Program-made: the position numbers and the translations under genes
Part shown: positions 46,427 through 54,150 of the stretch, in pieces
Numbering within the stretch: position 1 is the first letter of the stretch
How the letters are laid out: each line of letters begins with the position of its first letter
The notes under the pieces: model-generated
The model's database searches: none
What the model was told of the DNA's origin: nothing
Seen by the model: only the letters and a program-made list of their open reading frames with translations
Source of the DNA: Candidatus Saccharimonadota bacterium
GTDB lineage: Bacteria; Patescibacteriota; Saccharimonadia; Saccharimonadales; Saccharimonadaceae
Length of the DNA: 64,000 nt
Reading direction: 5' to 3'
Assembly: GCA_030445245.1 (NCBI GenBank)
Contig: JAUCSD010000001.1
Span: 626,671-690,670, forward strand

Positions 46427-46708
46427 CTAATATTCTAGTAACGCTAGTAGATTATCGGCGCCGGTGGAGTCAGGTTGAGTGCGGATGTAATCCGGCGCGT
46501 TGAGGCGGTGCACGGTCTCTACATATGCATAAAGCCTTCGATCTTGCGAATAGACGACTGCGACATGAGCGGACGAAGCATCGAGCCACTCAACAGCCTG
46601 TTGTCGCGTCATCTTCTTACGCGTTCCGTCAGCATCGATGTATTTAACTTCGGCTATGTGCTCATGGCGTTCACCGCCAACCATGTGTCGTTCGATGATT
46701 TCGATCAT
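46427..46708 (-). CDS. DUF3892 small protein, first gene of the CBASS-like operon
   Basis: A 93-residue soluble protein. HIAEVKYIDADGTRKKMTRQ, QAVEWLDASSAHVAVV and the C-terminal DYIRTQPDSTGADNLLALLE match DUF3892. GGAG precedes the ATG by about 9 nt. Members are often found next to conflict genes; the role is unknown and may be accessory or immunity-like (inference). Confidence 0.75.
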   Translation of the reverse strand: MIEIIERHMVGGERHEHIAEVKYIDADGTRKKMTRQQAVEWLDASSAHVAVVYSQDRRLYAYVETVHRLNAPDYIRTQPDSTGADNLLALLEY

Positions 46709-46822
46709 CTTTGGTTCTCCTGCGCCTTAGCGCACTAAGTTGTAAATGTGCATAGTTGTTTGTTTAGCCCCCTAATTTCCCTCACTCAGTGTGCCGTTAC
46801 AGGCAGCTATGCGTTCAATCCA

Positions 46823-46850
46823 TTATAGCATATTTCACGTCTTTTTCAAT
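46823..46850 (-). promoter_or_regulatory. promoter of the CBASS-like operon
   Basis: TTGAAA (46845-46850), a 16-bp spacer, extended -10 TGC TATAAT (46823-46828). The predicted mRNA has a leader of about 105 nt before the DUF3892 ATG, unlike the leaderless genes elsewhere. The leader includes a TTAG/CTAA hairpin just before the Shine-Dalgarno sequence. Confidence 0.65.
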
Positions 46851-46871
46851 AATTTGTAAATAGCATAAGCG

Positions 46872-47330
46872 CTATGACGACGTCCGCTCCTTAGCAAGCT
46901 CCAGCAGTACCTTACTAAATTTCTTCAGGTCCAACTCTGGCCGTGCAACCCCTACGACCATATCGACACGACGACCATCCGTACTTTCCTGCCGACCCGG
47001 CGACGGATTGTACTGTCTGTTCGCAGCGTTCAACGCTCGCCGCCACTCGGACCGTGGAATATCGAGCTCCTGGGAAATCCGGCGGAAGACTTTCTCCATA
47101 AGATGGACGTGCTTGCCGGCCTGGTGGGCCAGGGCTGGCTTGGTTACCGTCAGCTGCTGGATGTGCGCAAGGAGGTCTTCCTTCGTCAGCTCGCGAGAGG
47201 GTTGATAGAACTCATGAACTTGCCACTGCTCGTGAACTGGTAGCAGACCGTAGATCGTATTGAAGTCTGTCCAAGCTGCATGGAGGAAGAAGTAACGTTT
47301 GTAGTGTTCAGAAGGAGTGACGCGAGGCAT
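46872..47330 (-). CDS. hypothetical soluble protein next to the defence operon
   Basis: A 152-residue protein from ATG 47328-47330 (MPRVTPSEHYKRYFFLHAAW). The upstream extension of the frame is rejected because it lacks homology-like composition. Mostly helical and charged, with no TM segment and no motif that I recognise. G+C is somewhat above its neighbours. It is separated from the CBASS operon by that operon's promoter, so it is probably an independent gene. Confidence 0.55.
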   Translation of the reverse strand: MPRVTPSEHYKRYFFLHAAWTDFNTIYGLLPVHEQWQVHEFYQPSRELTKEDLLAHIQQLTVTKPALAHQAGKHVHLMEKVFRRISQELDIPRSEWRRALNAANRQYNPSPGRQESTDGRRVDMVVGVARPELDLKKFSKVLLELAKERTSS

Positions 47331-47473
47331 AGATGGGGTTCCTGGGGTTAAAAATAATCTCCATAGGATGCAGCTTCTCGGAACTCTTTGCAAGCATAGC
47401 CGGTACCTAAAAATAGCCAAGATCGTCAAAAATCTACCGGTTTGCCGTGCCCTTTTTAGGGTATAGTGTACGT

Positions 47474-47632
47474 AAAACAACATCACCGGTACATCTGGCT
47501 GTACCGGCCCAGAGGTCGAGCATTTGACAAACGATGTACCGGATGGCGAAAGACCCTAGCAGGACTTAAACCCTTTAACAGAGGTGGTGCGGAGAGAAAG
47601 GAGTTTTCATGGTTGCCATAAGCGCAAACAAA
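47474..47632 (+). ncRNA. candidate structured RNA with two alternative pairings
   Basis: A TATAGT box (47462-47467) precedes this gene-free stretch. CCGGTACA (47486-47493) can pair perfectly with either of two identical TGTACCGG copies, 47500-47507 or 47535-47542. A helix CATCA/TGGTG (47481-47485 with 47585-47589) could close the whole domain. Near the 3' end an AAAGGAG lies 5 nt before ATG 47609. The region 47331-47473 shows only promoter-like sequence. Confidence 0.35.
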
Positions 47633-47658
47633 AGGTCGCCATATTGCTATGGCGACCT
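47633..47658. terminator. terminator downstream of the tRNA-Leu/tRNA-Cys pair
   Basis: A perfect 11-bp stem AGGTCGCCATA / TATGGCGACCT with loop TTGC. The minus-strand side is followed by TTTTGTTT, so it mainly ends the tRNA transcript; it may also end a plus-strand RNA. Confidence 0.8.
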
Positions 47659-47687
47659 CTGTTATTTTATGGAAATCATTCCGTTTA

Positions 47688-47775
47688 TGGTGCGCAGAGC
47701 GGGACTTGAACCCGCACGACCGTGAGGCCAAGAGATTTTAAGTCTCTCGTGTCTACCAAATTCCACCATCCGCGC
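47688..47775 (-). tRNA. tRNA-Leu(UAA)
   Basis: Acceptor GCGCGGA/TCTGCGC, anticodon stem AGAGA/TCTCT with loop CTTAAAA (anticodon TAA), a long variable arm as in class II tRNAs, encoded CCA (47688-47690). Confidence 0.92.
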
Positions 47776-47795
47776 GTATGTTTTTTAAATAAATA

Positions 47796-47869
47796 TGGAG
47801 GCACGTATGGGAGTCGAACCCATTTAAAAGGTTTTGCAGACCTCCACGTAACCGTTCCGTCAACGCGCC
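47796..47869 (-). tRNA. tRNA-Cys(GCA)
   Basis: Acceptor GGCGCGT/ACGTGCC, discriminator U as usual for tRNA-Cys, anticodon loop CTGCAAA (GCA), encoded CCA (47796-47798). It is 20 bp upstream of tRNA-Leu(UAA), in the same orientation. Confidence 0.92.
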
Positions 47870-47904
47870 ATCAAGAGCTATTATACCAAAGAATCCCGAT
47901 ATCC

Positions 47905-49209
47905 CTATACGATCGTACCGTTAATCGCATTATCTGTAACGCGTGAACCAGTCCCGCCCATTTCAGTGAATCCTGAGGATAATGTACCAGCTCCGCTTTG
48001 ACGTAGTACGTTGTCCTTTACGATATTTACCCCCGTACCGCCTGAACCATCTTCTCGAATGAGCGAGCGAGTGCGGCCAGCGGTTGGAGATGATTCAAGA
48101 ATATTACCCGTAATAATACACTCTTTAACAGCGAACTCGAGACGAATACCTGAATAGGTTCCCGCCGATGCGGCCTGATCGGCAATGGAGGTAAATACAT
48201 TGTTACTAATATTATGCCCGGAAGACGAGGCTATAAATACGTTGGTGCCGCTCACTCCATCAAAAACACAGTTGAGCACACGAGATCGTTGGCCATCACG
48301 TAGCTCAATACCTCCCGTGTCATTCCTTCCGCCTACGAATACACTACCCTGAAATGTGTTCAATCCGGTTAAATCACGGATGGCATATGTCGGAGTTCCA
48401 GTTCCACCGAGAAATTGGAACTCACTTCGAATATAGTTCTCATCATTACTATTAATAAGCACACCGTGTCCAAGACCGGGCGAAGCAATCGTCGCATCAA
48501 ATAGACATGAAATTACCTTATTGTGATGACCGAATGCGGTACTCGGGAACGCGTCGAGCCATAGCCCTGCCGTATAGCAATTTGTAAAATGCATAAAGTG
48601 AAACTCAGACTGCACAGCACCACTAGCGTGGATGCCACCACCCGCTGTTTGGTTGCTTGAATTACCATCAAGCGTAAAATTTGAAAATAATCCGCGAGTA
48701 CCTTGACCACCTGGATTAAAGATCATCGCCCAGTTGTTCATACCGTTAGCTATCTTAATGACGCTTGACCAGCCCTGACCGACGACCTGAGGATTGACGA
48801 TAGTAATCGTTATAGGGCTACTGAGCGTAAACGTACCAGGTGAAAGAATCACTGCACCACTATTAATAGCAGTACTGAGTGCAGCACTGTCATTCGAGCC
48901 GTCCAAATGAACACCGGCAGCAGCCTGCCATGAGGCTGGAGCATCGGCAGCAATAACAAGTGTTGGATTAGCAACGAGAGGCTTATTCGTAAGATCGCTA
49001 TATGATCCCGACACTGCAACTGCAGCGAGTGTTGCGAGTTTATTTTTCTCTGTATTCGTGAATACTTTGTTTGTCGCGCCATCGATCAGCACGTCAGCCG
49101 ATACACCAGTCTTGAGCGTGCCATCAGTATTATGCGCGACTTCTAAGAAATCATTGAGAACACCGCCCCATGTGCCGTTGTCAGCTCCAGGTTGAGGAAG
49201 TCGTGCCAT
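47905..49209 (-). CDS. right-handed beta-helix, tail-spike-like protein
   Basis: A 434-residue protein without a signal peptide. Residues 1-80 read like a phage tail adaptor: MARLPQPGADNGTWGGVLND, HNTDGTLKTG, GSYSDLTNKP. From about residue 100 there is a pectate-lyase-like beta helix (DGSNDSAALSTAINSGAVIL, then many NxVF/NxIS rungs such as HNISNNVFTS and ECIITGNILESS). Phage spikes of this type cut or bind surface polysaccharide (family knowledge). No other phage genes are nearby, so it is either a domesticated spike or a particle component. Confidence 0.75.
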   Translation of the reverse strand: MARLPQPGADNGTWGGVLNDFLEVAHNTDGTLKTGVSADVLIDGATNKVFTNTEKNKLATLAAVAVSGSYSDLTNKPLVANPTLVIAADAPASWQAAAGVHLDGSNDSAALSTAINSGAVILSPGTFTLSSPITITIVNPQVVGQGWSSVIKIANGMNNWAMIFNPGGQGTRGLFSNFTLDGNSSNQTAGGGIHASGAVQSEFHFMHFTNCYTAGLWLDAFPSTAFGHHNKVISCLFDATIASPGLGHGVLINSNDENYIRSEFQFLGGTGTPTYAIRDLTGLNTFQGSVFVGGRNDTGGIELRDGQRSRVLNCVFDGVSGTNVFIASSSGHNISNNVFTSIADQAASAGTYSGIRLEFAVKECIITGNILESSPTAGRTRSLIREDGSGGTGVNIVKDNVLRQSGAGTLSSGFTEMGGTGSRVTDNAINGTIV

Positions 49210-49315
49210 TGAGATTAAATCTTATGTTTCATGTTTATGCTTTGTATTATAGTATGTATCACTTATTCAACGCAATGAGTCATACGGATATATTTACAAA
49301 AAAGTTTATTCATCA

Positions 49316-49345
49316 GGGATGGATCACGTCACCGCGATCCATCCC
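49316..49345 (-). terminator. hairpin after GC-rich exported gene 1
   Basis: A perfect 10-bp stem GGGATGGATC / GATCCATCCC with a 10-nt loop, 17 bp beyond the stop codon on the minus strand. Confidence 0.6.
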
Positions 49346-49362
49346 CTTTCGTCCGTCATCGT

Positions 49363-50175
49363 TCAGCAGGGAACTTTCGCCATCTGCACCATCACCACCT
49401 CAGCCTTCAGTCTCGACATGCCGTCTGCCTTGTCGCGCTGAGAGAACGTGTCGAGACCTCCGCGCTTACCGATCTTGACGTCCACTGGCGTGGCTTTGAG
49501 TTCCCTCAGCCGGCCAGTAAGTTCGGTGGCGCACTCATGCTCGAGCACGAAGTACTCGACAGGCAGGGAGACGACTCGATAATCAGGGACATCGATTGTT
49601 CGGCTGTCACCGTCCTTGTCGACCCCTGTCAGACGGGCGTAGTTGCCTTCACCCAATACCGCCCCGGCTTTCTCGCAGGGGAGGCCTGCCGTCCGTGCCA
49701 GAGCGGCTGCCCTGTCATAGCGTTCAGCATCCGACTGCAACGTTTCGGCCCAGGCCACGTCATCCGACGTGACGTTGCCATTCTTGTCAGCACGCTCGAG
49801 CGGAGCGTCGTGCGGGTAGGCAAAGACTGCGTCGGCAATGCCGCGATCGATTTGAGCTTGTGCGTGGAGCTCCGCTTCGCAAAGACCCCATTCACGCAGG
49901 ACAACGAGACTGTCGAGACCGACCTCGACAACATAATCCTCGAGAGTATCGTCGAGAAACTTGTTGTCGTGGTAGATGACACCCGGAAGAACGTTGAAGT
50001 TTCCAGCCGAGATCACCTTGCCATCCTGAATCGGCACGCCGTTGATCTGTGTGATTTTCACCCCCAAACCGATTTCCTGAGAATCTTGGCGCTGTGATGG
50101 CACGTCGGTCGTAATGAGACCGAGCGCCCCCACAAGCGCGACTACGGATGCGAGCGCAATAATACGCTTTCGCAT
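49363..50175 (-). CDS. GC-rich exported protein 1, unknown function
   Basis: The start is ATG 50173-50175 (MRKRIIALASVVALVGALGL); an ATG two codons earlier is also possible. A classic signal peptide or anchor occupies residues 1-22. The mature part (about 245 residues) has four cysteines and reads as soluble: QSDAERYDRAAALARTAG in the middle, VEYFVLEHECATELTGRLRE near the end. No family recognised. Base composition differs from the flanks and a strong hairpin follows. Confidence 0.65.
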   Translation of the reverse strand: MRKRIIALASVVALVGALGLITTDVPSQRQDSQEIGLGVKITQINGVPIQDGKVISAGNFNVLPGVIYHDNKFLDDTLEDYVVEVGLDSLVVLREWGLCEAELHAQAQIDRGIADAVFAYPHDAPLERADKNGNVTSDDVAWAETLQSDAERYDRAAALARTAGLPCEKAGAVLGEGNYARLTGVDKDGDSRTIDVPDYRVVSLPVEYFVLEHECATELTGRLRELKATPVDVKIGKRGGLDTFSQRDKADGMSRLKAEVVMVQMAKVPC

Positions 50176-50342
50176 GGGCATCGCCCTTCTTCTCCAATGT
50201 ACGGAACAGATCTTATTTTACGATATTTCCTTACATTGTCAATTTAGCTTGTTAGTCCTGCGCGTCCACATCGTCTCTAAGACATATGCCTGCAGGTTAA
50301 AATAAAATGATATCAATTTTTCTATATGAAAGATGTTGCAGG

Positions 50343-50377
50343 CCGGTCGGCCTCTTGCGCATGAAGAGGCCGACCGG
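50343..50377 (-). terminator. hairpin after GC-rich exported gene 2
   Basis: A perfect 14-bp stem CCGGTCGGCCTCTT / AAGAGGCCGACCGG with loop GCGCATG and no U-tract; 25 bp after the stop codon. Confidence 0.6.
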
Positions 50378-50401
50378 ATATTGCGCGTGCAGGTGTCGTC
50401 G

Positions 50402-51301
50402 TCAGGTGACGACCTCGACCAGCGTGCCGTCACACTCGAGGGCGTGCGGAACGCCACTATTGCTGTCCGGGATCCAGCTCGTGATCCAGTACCAGCCGAG
50501 CGGCAGGTTCAGGTAGCCGTTCACCGCCTGCTGTGTCGACAGGGTGCCGAAGCTGGGACCACCCGGCTGGACCAAAGCACACGCCTGCTGGGGCGTTGTG
50601 CCGGCCGGCACCGGCCAGAACTGGAAGAAGTGCAGCTCACGCGGGCTAGTGATACTGCCAGTCTTGTTGACCAACATGACCGGGCCGTTCTTGAGCTTGT
50701 TCATGCCCGCACTGATGCTGTATGCCGAAAAGAGATCTGGGCCGTTGGTGTTGACGACCGATACCTTGCCGTCCACGACGGGCAGGATCGCCTGCGGCGT
50801 TCCAACCACGGTGAACTTCTTCGCGACCGTCGACGGCTTGATGTTGCCCGACGGACGCAGCTGGGTGACGTAGTACATCCCCGGCGCCAGGATCCGGTCG
50901 AACTTGTTCGCGCCGGTGAACGGGAGTCCGCCGTAAAACGTCGTCTTCGCCGAAGACGTATTCGTTCCCGCGAACCACTGAATCGCAGCTTCAGCGACCG
51001 CCCCACCTTGACCGGCTTCGGCGATCTTCTGGTCGACCTGCGTCATGGAGACGCCGGGCGCCAACTGCATGATCTCCAGATCGCCAGCCGCAAAGGCGGT
51101 GCTGAACTGGGCCTTCACGACCTGGCCGGCCTGGAGGACCGAACCCTGGTTGATCGTGATCGTGCCCGCCGCATCCTGGCTGACGACCAAGTTGTTGGCG
51201 CCAGCAGCAATCGCCGGCGCAGTCGTCGCGGACAAGCCGCTGACGACCAGGACTAAGGCTAGCGCCCAAGCCCACACGCTTCTTTTCCGAGCGTTTCTCA
51301 C
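50402..51301 (-). CDS. GC-rich exported protein 2, unknown function
   Basis: Starts at GTG 51299-51301, 6 nt after AGGGG. The signal peptide is clear: a basic MRNARKRS, a hydrophobic core and a likely cleavage after APAIAA. The mature part (about 265 residues) is beta-rich: NNLVVSQDAAGTITINQGS, GMYYVTQLRPSGNIKPS, LNLPLGWYWITSWIPDSN, with two late cysteines. The style is that of actinobacterial secreted proteins. G+C is about 62% (37 of 60 bases in 50761-50820). Confidence 0.7.
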   Translation of the reverse strand: MRNARKRSVWAWALALVLVVSGLSATTAPAIAAGANNLVVSQDAAGTITINQGSVLQAGQVVKAQFSTAFAAGDLEIMQLAPGVSMTQVDQKIAEAGQGGAVAEAAIQWFAGTNTSSAKTTFYGGLPFTGANKFDRILAPGMYYVTQLRPSGNIKPSTVAKKFTVVGTPQAILPVVDGKVSVVNTNGPDLFSAYSISAGMNKLKNGPVMLVNKTGSITSPRELHFFQFWPVPAGTTPQQACALVQPGGPSFGTLSTQQAVNGYLNLPLGWYWITSWIPDSNSGVPHALECDGTLVEVVT

Positions 51302-51370
51302 TTCATACCCCTAGCGGAGCCTGTCAGCTCCATCGAGACGGCGTCGCGCCTGGTTTAACGCAACATACCA

Positions 51371-51400
51371 AGTATACTGAGGATTCTCAGCGCATGTCAA
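51371..51400 (-). promoter_or_regulatory. promoter of GC-rich exported gene 2
   Basis: TTGACA (51395-51400), an 18-bp spacer, TATACT (51371-51376). The -10 lies in the palindrome AGTATACT and the spacer contains CTGAG/CTCAG. A leader of about 65 nt carries a GGAGC/GCTCC hairpin before the Shine-Dalgarno sequence. Confidence 0.7.
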
Positions 51401-51529
51401 ACCATAAGCATGCTTATTGTAGCACCCACTCGAAAAACTACTGCTATAAAGACATTACTGTTTACAATAGGCGAGTGTCCCCGCACCACCCCTCCGCCGA
51501 TTGGCGGTTTTTTGATGTCAAAAGATCAA

Positions 51530-51562
51530 GAAAAATACCAGACATAAAGCCTGGTATTTTTC
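51530..51562. terminator. bidirectional terminator after tRNA-Leu(GAG)
   Basis: GAAAAATACCAG pairs with CTGGTATTTTTC; U-tracts arise in both directions. A second hairpin, CCGCC/GGCGG followed by TTTTTTG, lies at 51494-51514 on the plus strand and may end a short plus-strand RNA. Confidence 0.8.
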
Positions 51563-51564
51563 TA

Positions 51565-51651
51565 TGGTGCGCGAAAGAGGACTTGAACCTCCACGTCCCG
51601 AAGGACACCAGCCCCTCAAGCTGACGCGTCTACCAATTCCGCCATTCGCGC
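51565..51651 (-). tRNA. tRNA-Leu(GAG)
   Basis: Acceptor GCGCGAA/TTTCGCGC region, anticodon stem TCAGC/GCTGG with loop TTGAGGG (anticodon GAG), long variable arm, encoded CCA (51565-51567). Confidence 0.92.
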
Positions 51652-51685
51652 ATAAGGGTGTTTAACCTTGACGATTATAGCGAAG

Positions 51686-53485
51686 TTACGGTGTTTTGTA
51701 AACCGACTTTTGATCGACGCTCCAGTCAAGGACATTCGAATAGCGATCGTATGACGAGATGAGCGTAGCAGAAGTATCAAGTGAATGAACGTGTTTATTG
51801 TAAGCATACTGCGCAACCGGTTGGTAGAGGCCGATCGCCGGAACATCGTCAATCCACTGACGGGCAAAAGATTTATACTTTGCATTACGAAGGTCCGGCT
51901 CAAGCCGTGACCGTGCACTTGCTAGCGCATCGTCAGAGGTCGTACTGGCGTAATTAGAGAAGTTATAGCCTCTTAATCCGATCTGTGAAGAGTGCCAATA
52001 TGCATACACATCTGGATCAGCCCCGATGAAAAGTTCGTAGAGCAACACGTCATAGTTACGCGCCTGCAATACGTTCTGCACAAAGTTAGTTGATGGGTCG
52101 GCAGTATTAACAATATTTGTATGGACAACTACTCCGAGGTTACGCCACTGTCCAACAAGCGACTCCAGTGCCCTTTCGTATTGAGCGTTCTTTGTAGTTG
52201 CAATTGTCAGTTCGAGTTTCTGATCACCCTTCTTGCGCACACCTCCAACGAGCGTCCAGCCACTTTGATCAAGCAATGCGGCAGCTTTAGCGCGATCTGG
52301 GGCTGCTGGATGCGGAACGTCACTTCCAGTTAGTTGTCCGGTAATAAACGGCGAATCAAGTGCCGGAACAGCTACGGAGAACTTACTTCGAAGCACCTTC
52401 GTGTCAGTACCAAGAGCAAGTGCCTGACGGACAGCTTTATCTTTTAGAATTGGCGTGTCACCGTTAAACATAGCGTACACCCCACTGTTAATCGGCCGTG
52501 CGCTAATATCATAGTTATGCGAATCTATTTCTGAAGCATCGATACCGTTAAGATCGGCGGCTGCGGTCACTTCACCAGTTCGTAACGCGCTAAGGATACC
52601 TTCTTGCGTATTATATGAATGAATTTCAAAACGGCTTAGCATTGGCCGACCACCGTAATAATGTTCATTCGCCGTCATATGGACAATCTTGTGATTATAT
52701 TTAGTGTCTGCCGCTGTTTGGAGCAAGTTAAAAGTAAAGGGTCCACTACCAACGGGTGACTGGCTGAAAGTATTTTCTCGTACAGCTCCTGGAGCTACAC
52801 CGTTCAAAATATGTTGTGGCAAAACCGAGAACGTTAACGCATTAGGAAATGCAGCATATACCGCAGGAAGCTGGAATTGAATTGTTCTATCATCGAGCGC
52901 TTTGACGGTCACGTCTTGCCAGTTAATGCGAAGCGGTGAGCGTGTTTCGGGGTTCTTAATGAGATCAACGGTAAAAGCGACGTCTTCTGCAGTAAGAAGC
53001 GTGCCATCCTGCCAACGAGCATCATCCCGTAATTTGATCGTATAGATGGTGCCAGTTGGATCAGTTTGCATATTTTCAGCTAGATCACCTTTTAGGTGGC
53101 CAGTAGAATCATACGAATAGAGTGAGGAAAAGAGAAGTCGGCTTGCCGCTACTTCTGCGCTCGTTGAGGCATACAAAGGGTTGAGTGTGTCGATTGGCCC
53201 CAGTGAAGCTTCGGCATATGTTCCACCTCTCGCGGCAGCGGTTGTCTGATAGCTCTGCTGAAACCACATAAACTGCACGCCAACCGCGACAATCATGGCG
53301 CCAACAAGAAGTAGCCAGCCAATGACATGGCGACGGACACTGCGTATGTTATCAAGCCGGGTAACAATAAACTTACGGGCGTGACGGGTCGTCGCACCTT
53401 CAGCCTTTTTAACATGTTTTGATAACTTTTTACTGTCGAACGTCAGCTTTTGAAACTGCTTCCACCCACGTTTTTCGTCTGCCAC
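51686..53485 (-). CDS. membrane-anchored family 5 solute-binding protein (peptide/nickel type)
   Basis: 599 residues from GTG 53483-53485 after AGAGGGGG. A basic cytosolic segment (residues 1-55) precedes one TM helix (about 56-75); no lipobox is seen. The outer part is SBP_bac_5: GGTYAEASLGPIDTLNPLYA, WQDGTLLTAEDVAFTVDLIK, GSGPFTFNLLQ, FNGDTPILKDKAVRQALALG. These bind oligopeptides or other ligands for an ABC importer, but no permease genes are next to it. Confidence 0.9.
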   Translation of the reverse strand: MADEKRGWKQFQKLTFDSKKLSKHVKKAEGATTRHARKFIVTRLDNIRSVRRHVIGWLLLVGAMIVAVGVQFMWFQQSYQTTAAARGGTYAEASLGPIDTLNPLYASTSAEVAASRLLFSSLYSYDSTGHLKGDLAENMQTDPTGTIYTIKLRDDARWQDGTLLTAEDVAFTVDLIKNPETRSPLRINWQDVTVKALDDRTIQFQLPAVYAAFPNALTFSVLPQHILNGVAPGAVRENTFSQSPVGSGPFTFNLLQTAADTKYNHKIVHMTANEHYYGGRPMLSRFEIHSYNTQEGILSALRTGEVTAAADLNGIDASEIDSHNYDISARPINSGVYAMFNGDTPILKDKAVRQALALGTDTKVLRSKFSVAVPALDSPFITGQLTGSDVPHPAAPDRAKAAALLDQSGWTLVGGVRKKGDQKLELTIATTKNAQYERALESLVGQWRNLGVVVHTNIVNTADPSTNFVQNVLQARNYDVLLYELFIGADPDVYAYWHSSQIGLRGYNFSNYASTTSDDALASARSRLEPDLRNAKYKSFARQWIDDVPAIGLYQPVAQYAYNKHVHSLDTSATLISSYDRYSNVLDWSVDQKSVYKTP

Positions 53486-53496
53486 GTTCGCCCCCT

Positions 53497-53733
53497 CTAA
53501 AGATTAAAAGCCGGTAATAGAAGGCCTGTCAGAATGGACAACACAAAAACCACTGCCATAACAATTGTGGCTTCATAAAGGTTCTTATCAAGTCCACGAC
53601 GTGTCGTATATAGCTCACCTGAGCTACCGAAACCAGCACCAAGGCTTGCTCCACGTTGTTGCAATAAAATTGCAAACACCATCAATACGGCCGATACTAC
53701 CGTAATAATCTGTAAAATACTATCAATGTTCAT
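53497..53733 (-). CDS. secG: preprotein translocase subunit SecG
   Basis: A 78-residue protein with two TM helices and the SecG core LLQQRGASLGAGFGSSGELY, plus RRGLDKNLYEATIV before the second helix. Part of the SecYEG channel. GGAGG Shine-Dalgarno sequence; its ATG touches the stop of the holin-like gene, and the solute-binding gene follows after 11 bp. Confidence 0.93.
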   Translation of the reverse strand: MNIDSILQIITVVSAVLMVFAILLQQRGASLGAGFGSSGELYTTRRGLDKNLYEATIVMAVVFVLSILTGLLLPAFNL

Positions 53734-54125
53734 TATCTTTCCTCCATCTTGCGTGCGTACTGAAGTTCTAGCGCACTACTTACTATATAGTTTACCAAAC
53801 TTAACACGATTCCTGTAAGGACTGAGTTCCAGAATGTCATATGGAGTCCTGGAGCCAACATAAGTGAGATATATACCATGAAGCCATTAACGACTATTGT
53901 GAACAATCCAAGGGTTAGAAGGATAGCCGGCAACGAGAGAATAATGACAATAGGCTTTACGATTGTGTTAATAATAGAGAAGATCAAACCCGCAAAAAGA
54001 AACACCCACACACCCGTAATGAGCTCACTATCACTATAGCCAGTCCCAAAAATACGTACCGCAATCCATAACCCGATAGAGTTTAGTATCCAACGAAGGA
54101 TAAACACAAAAAATTGTTTTTTCAT
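53733..54125 (-). CDS. four-TM holin superfamily IV-like membrane protein
   Basis: A 130-residue protein with four hydrophobic helices; FAGLIFSIINTIVKPIVIIL and LTLGLFTIVVNGFMVYISLM are typical of the mycobacterial-type phage holin superfamily IV (PF04020), widespread as a housekeeping membrane protein. AAGGA Shine-Dalgarno sequence. First gene of the unit with secG. Confidence 0.88.
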   Translation of the reverse strand: MKKQFFVFILRWILNSIGLWIAVRIFGTGYSDSELITGVWVFLFAGLIFSIINTIVKPIVIILSLPAILLTLGLFTIVVNGFMVYISLMLAPGLHMTFWNSVLTGIVLSLVNYIVSSALELQYARKMEER

Positions 54126-54150
54126 AAGCTGTCCTTACTATAGCGGCAAT

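Noticed and set aside
47609-47725. Frame with AAAGGAG and ATG at 47609
   Set aside because: It crosses the tRNA terminator and continues antisense into tRNA-Leu(UAA), ending in a tRNA-shadow peptide. It is mentioned only as part of the RNA candidate.
51394-51624. Open frame of 76 codons with several Cys and His
   Set aside because: It runs through two terminator hairpins and antisense to tRNA-Leu(GAG), has no good Shine-Dalgarno sequence, and its end shows the typical tRNA-shadow sequence.
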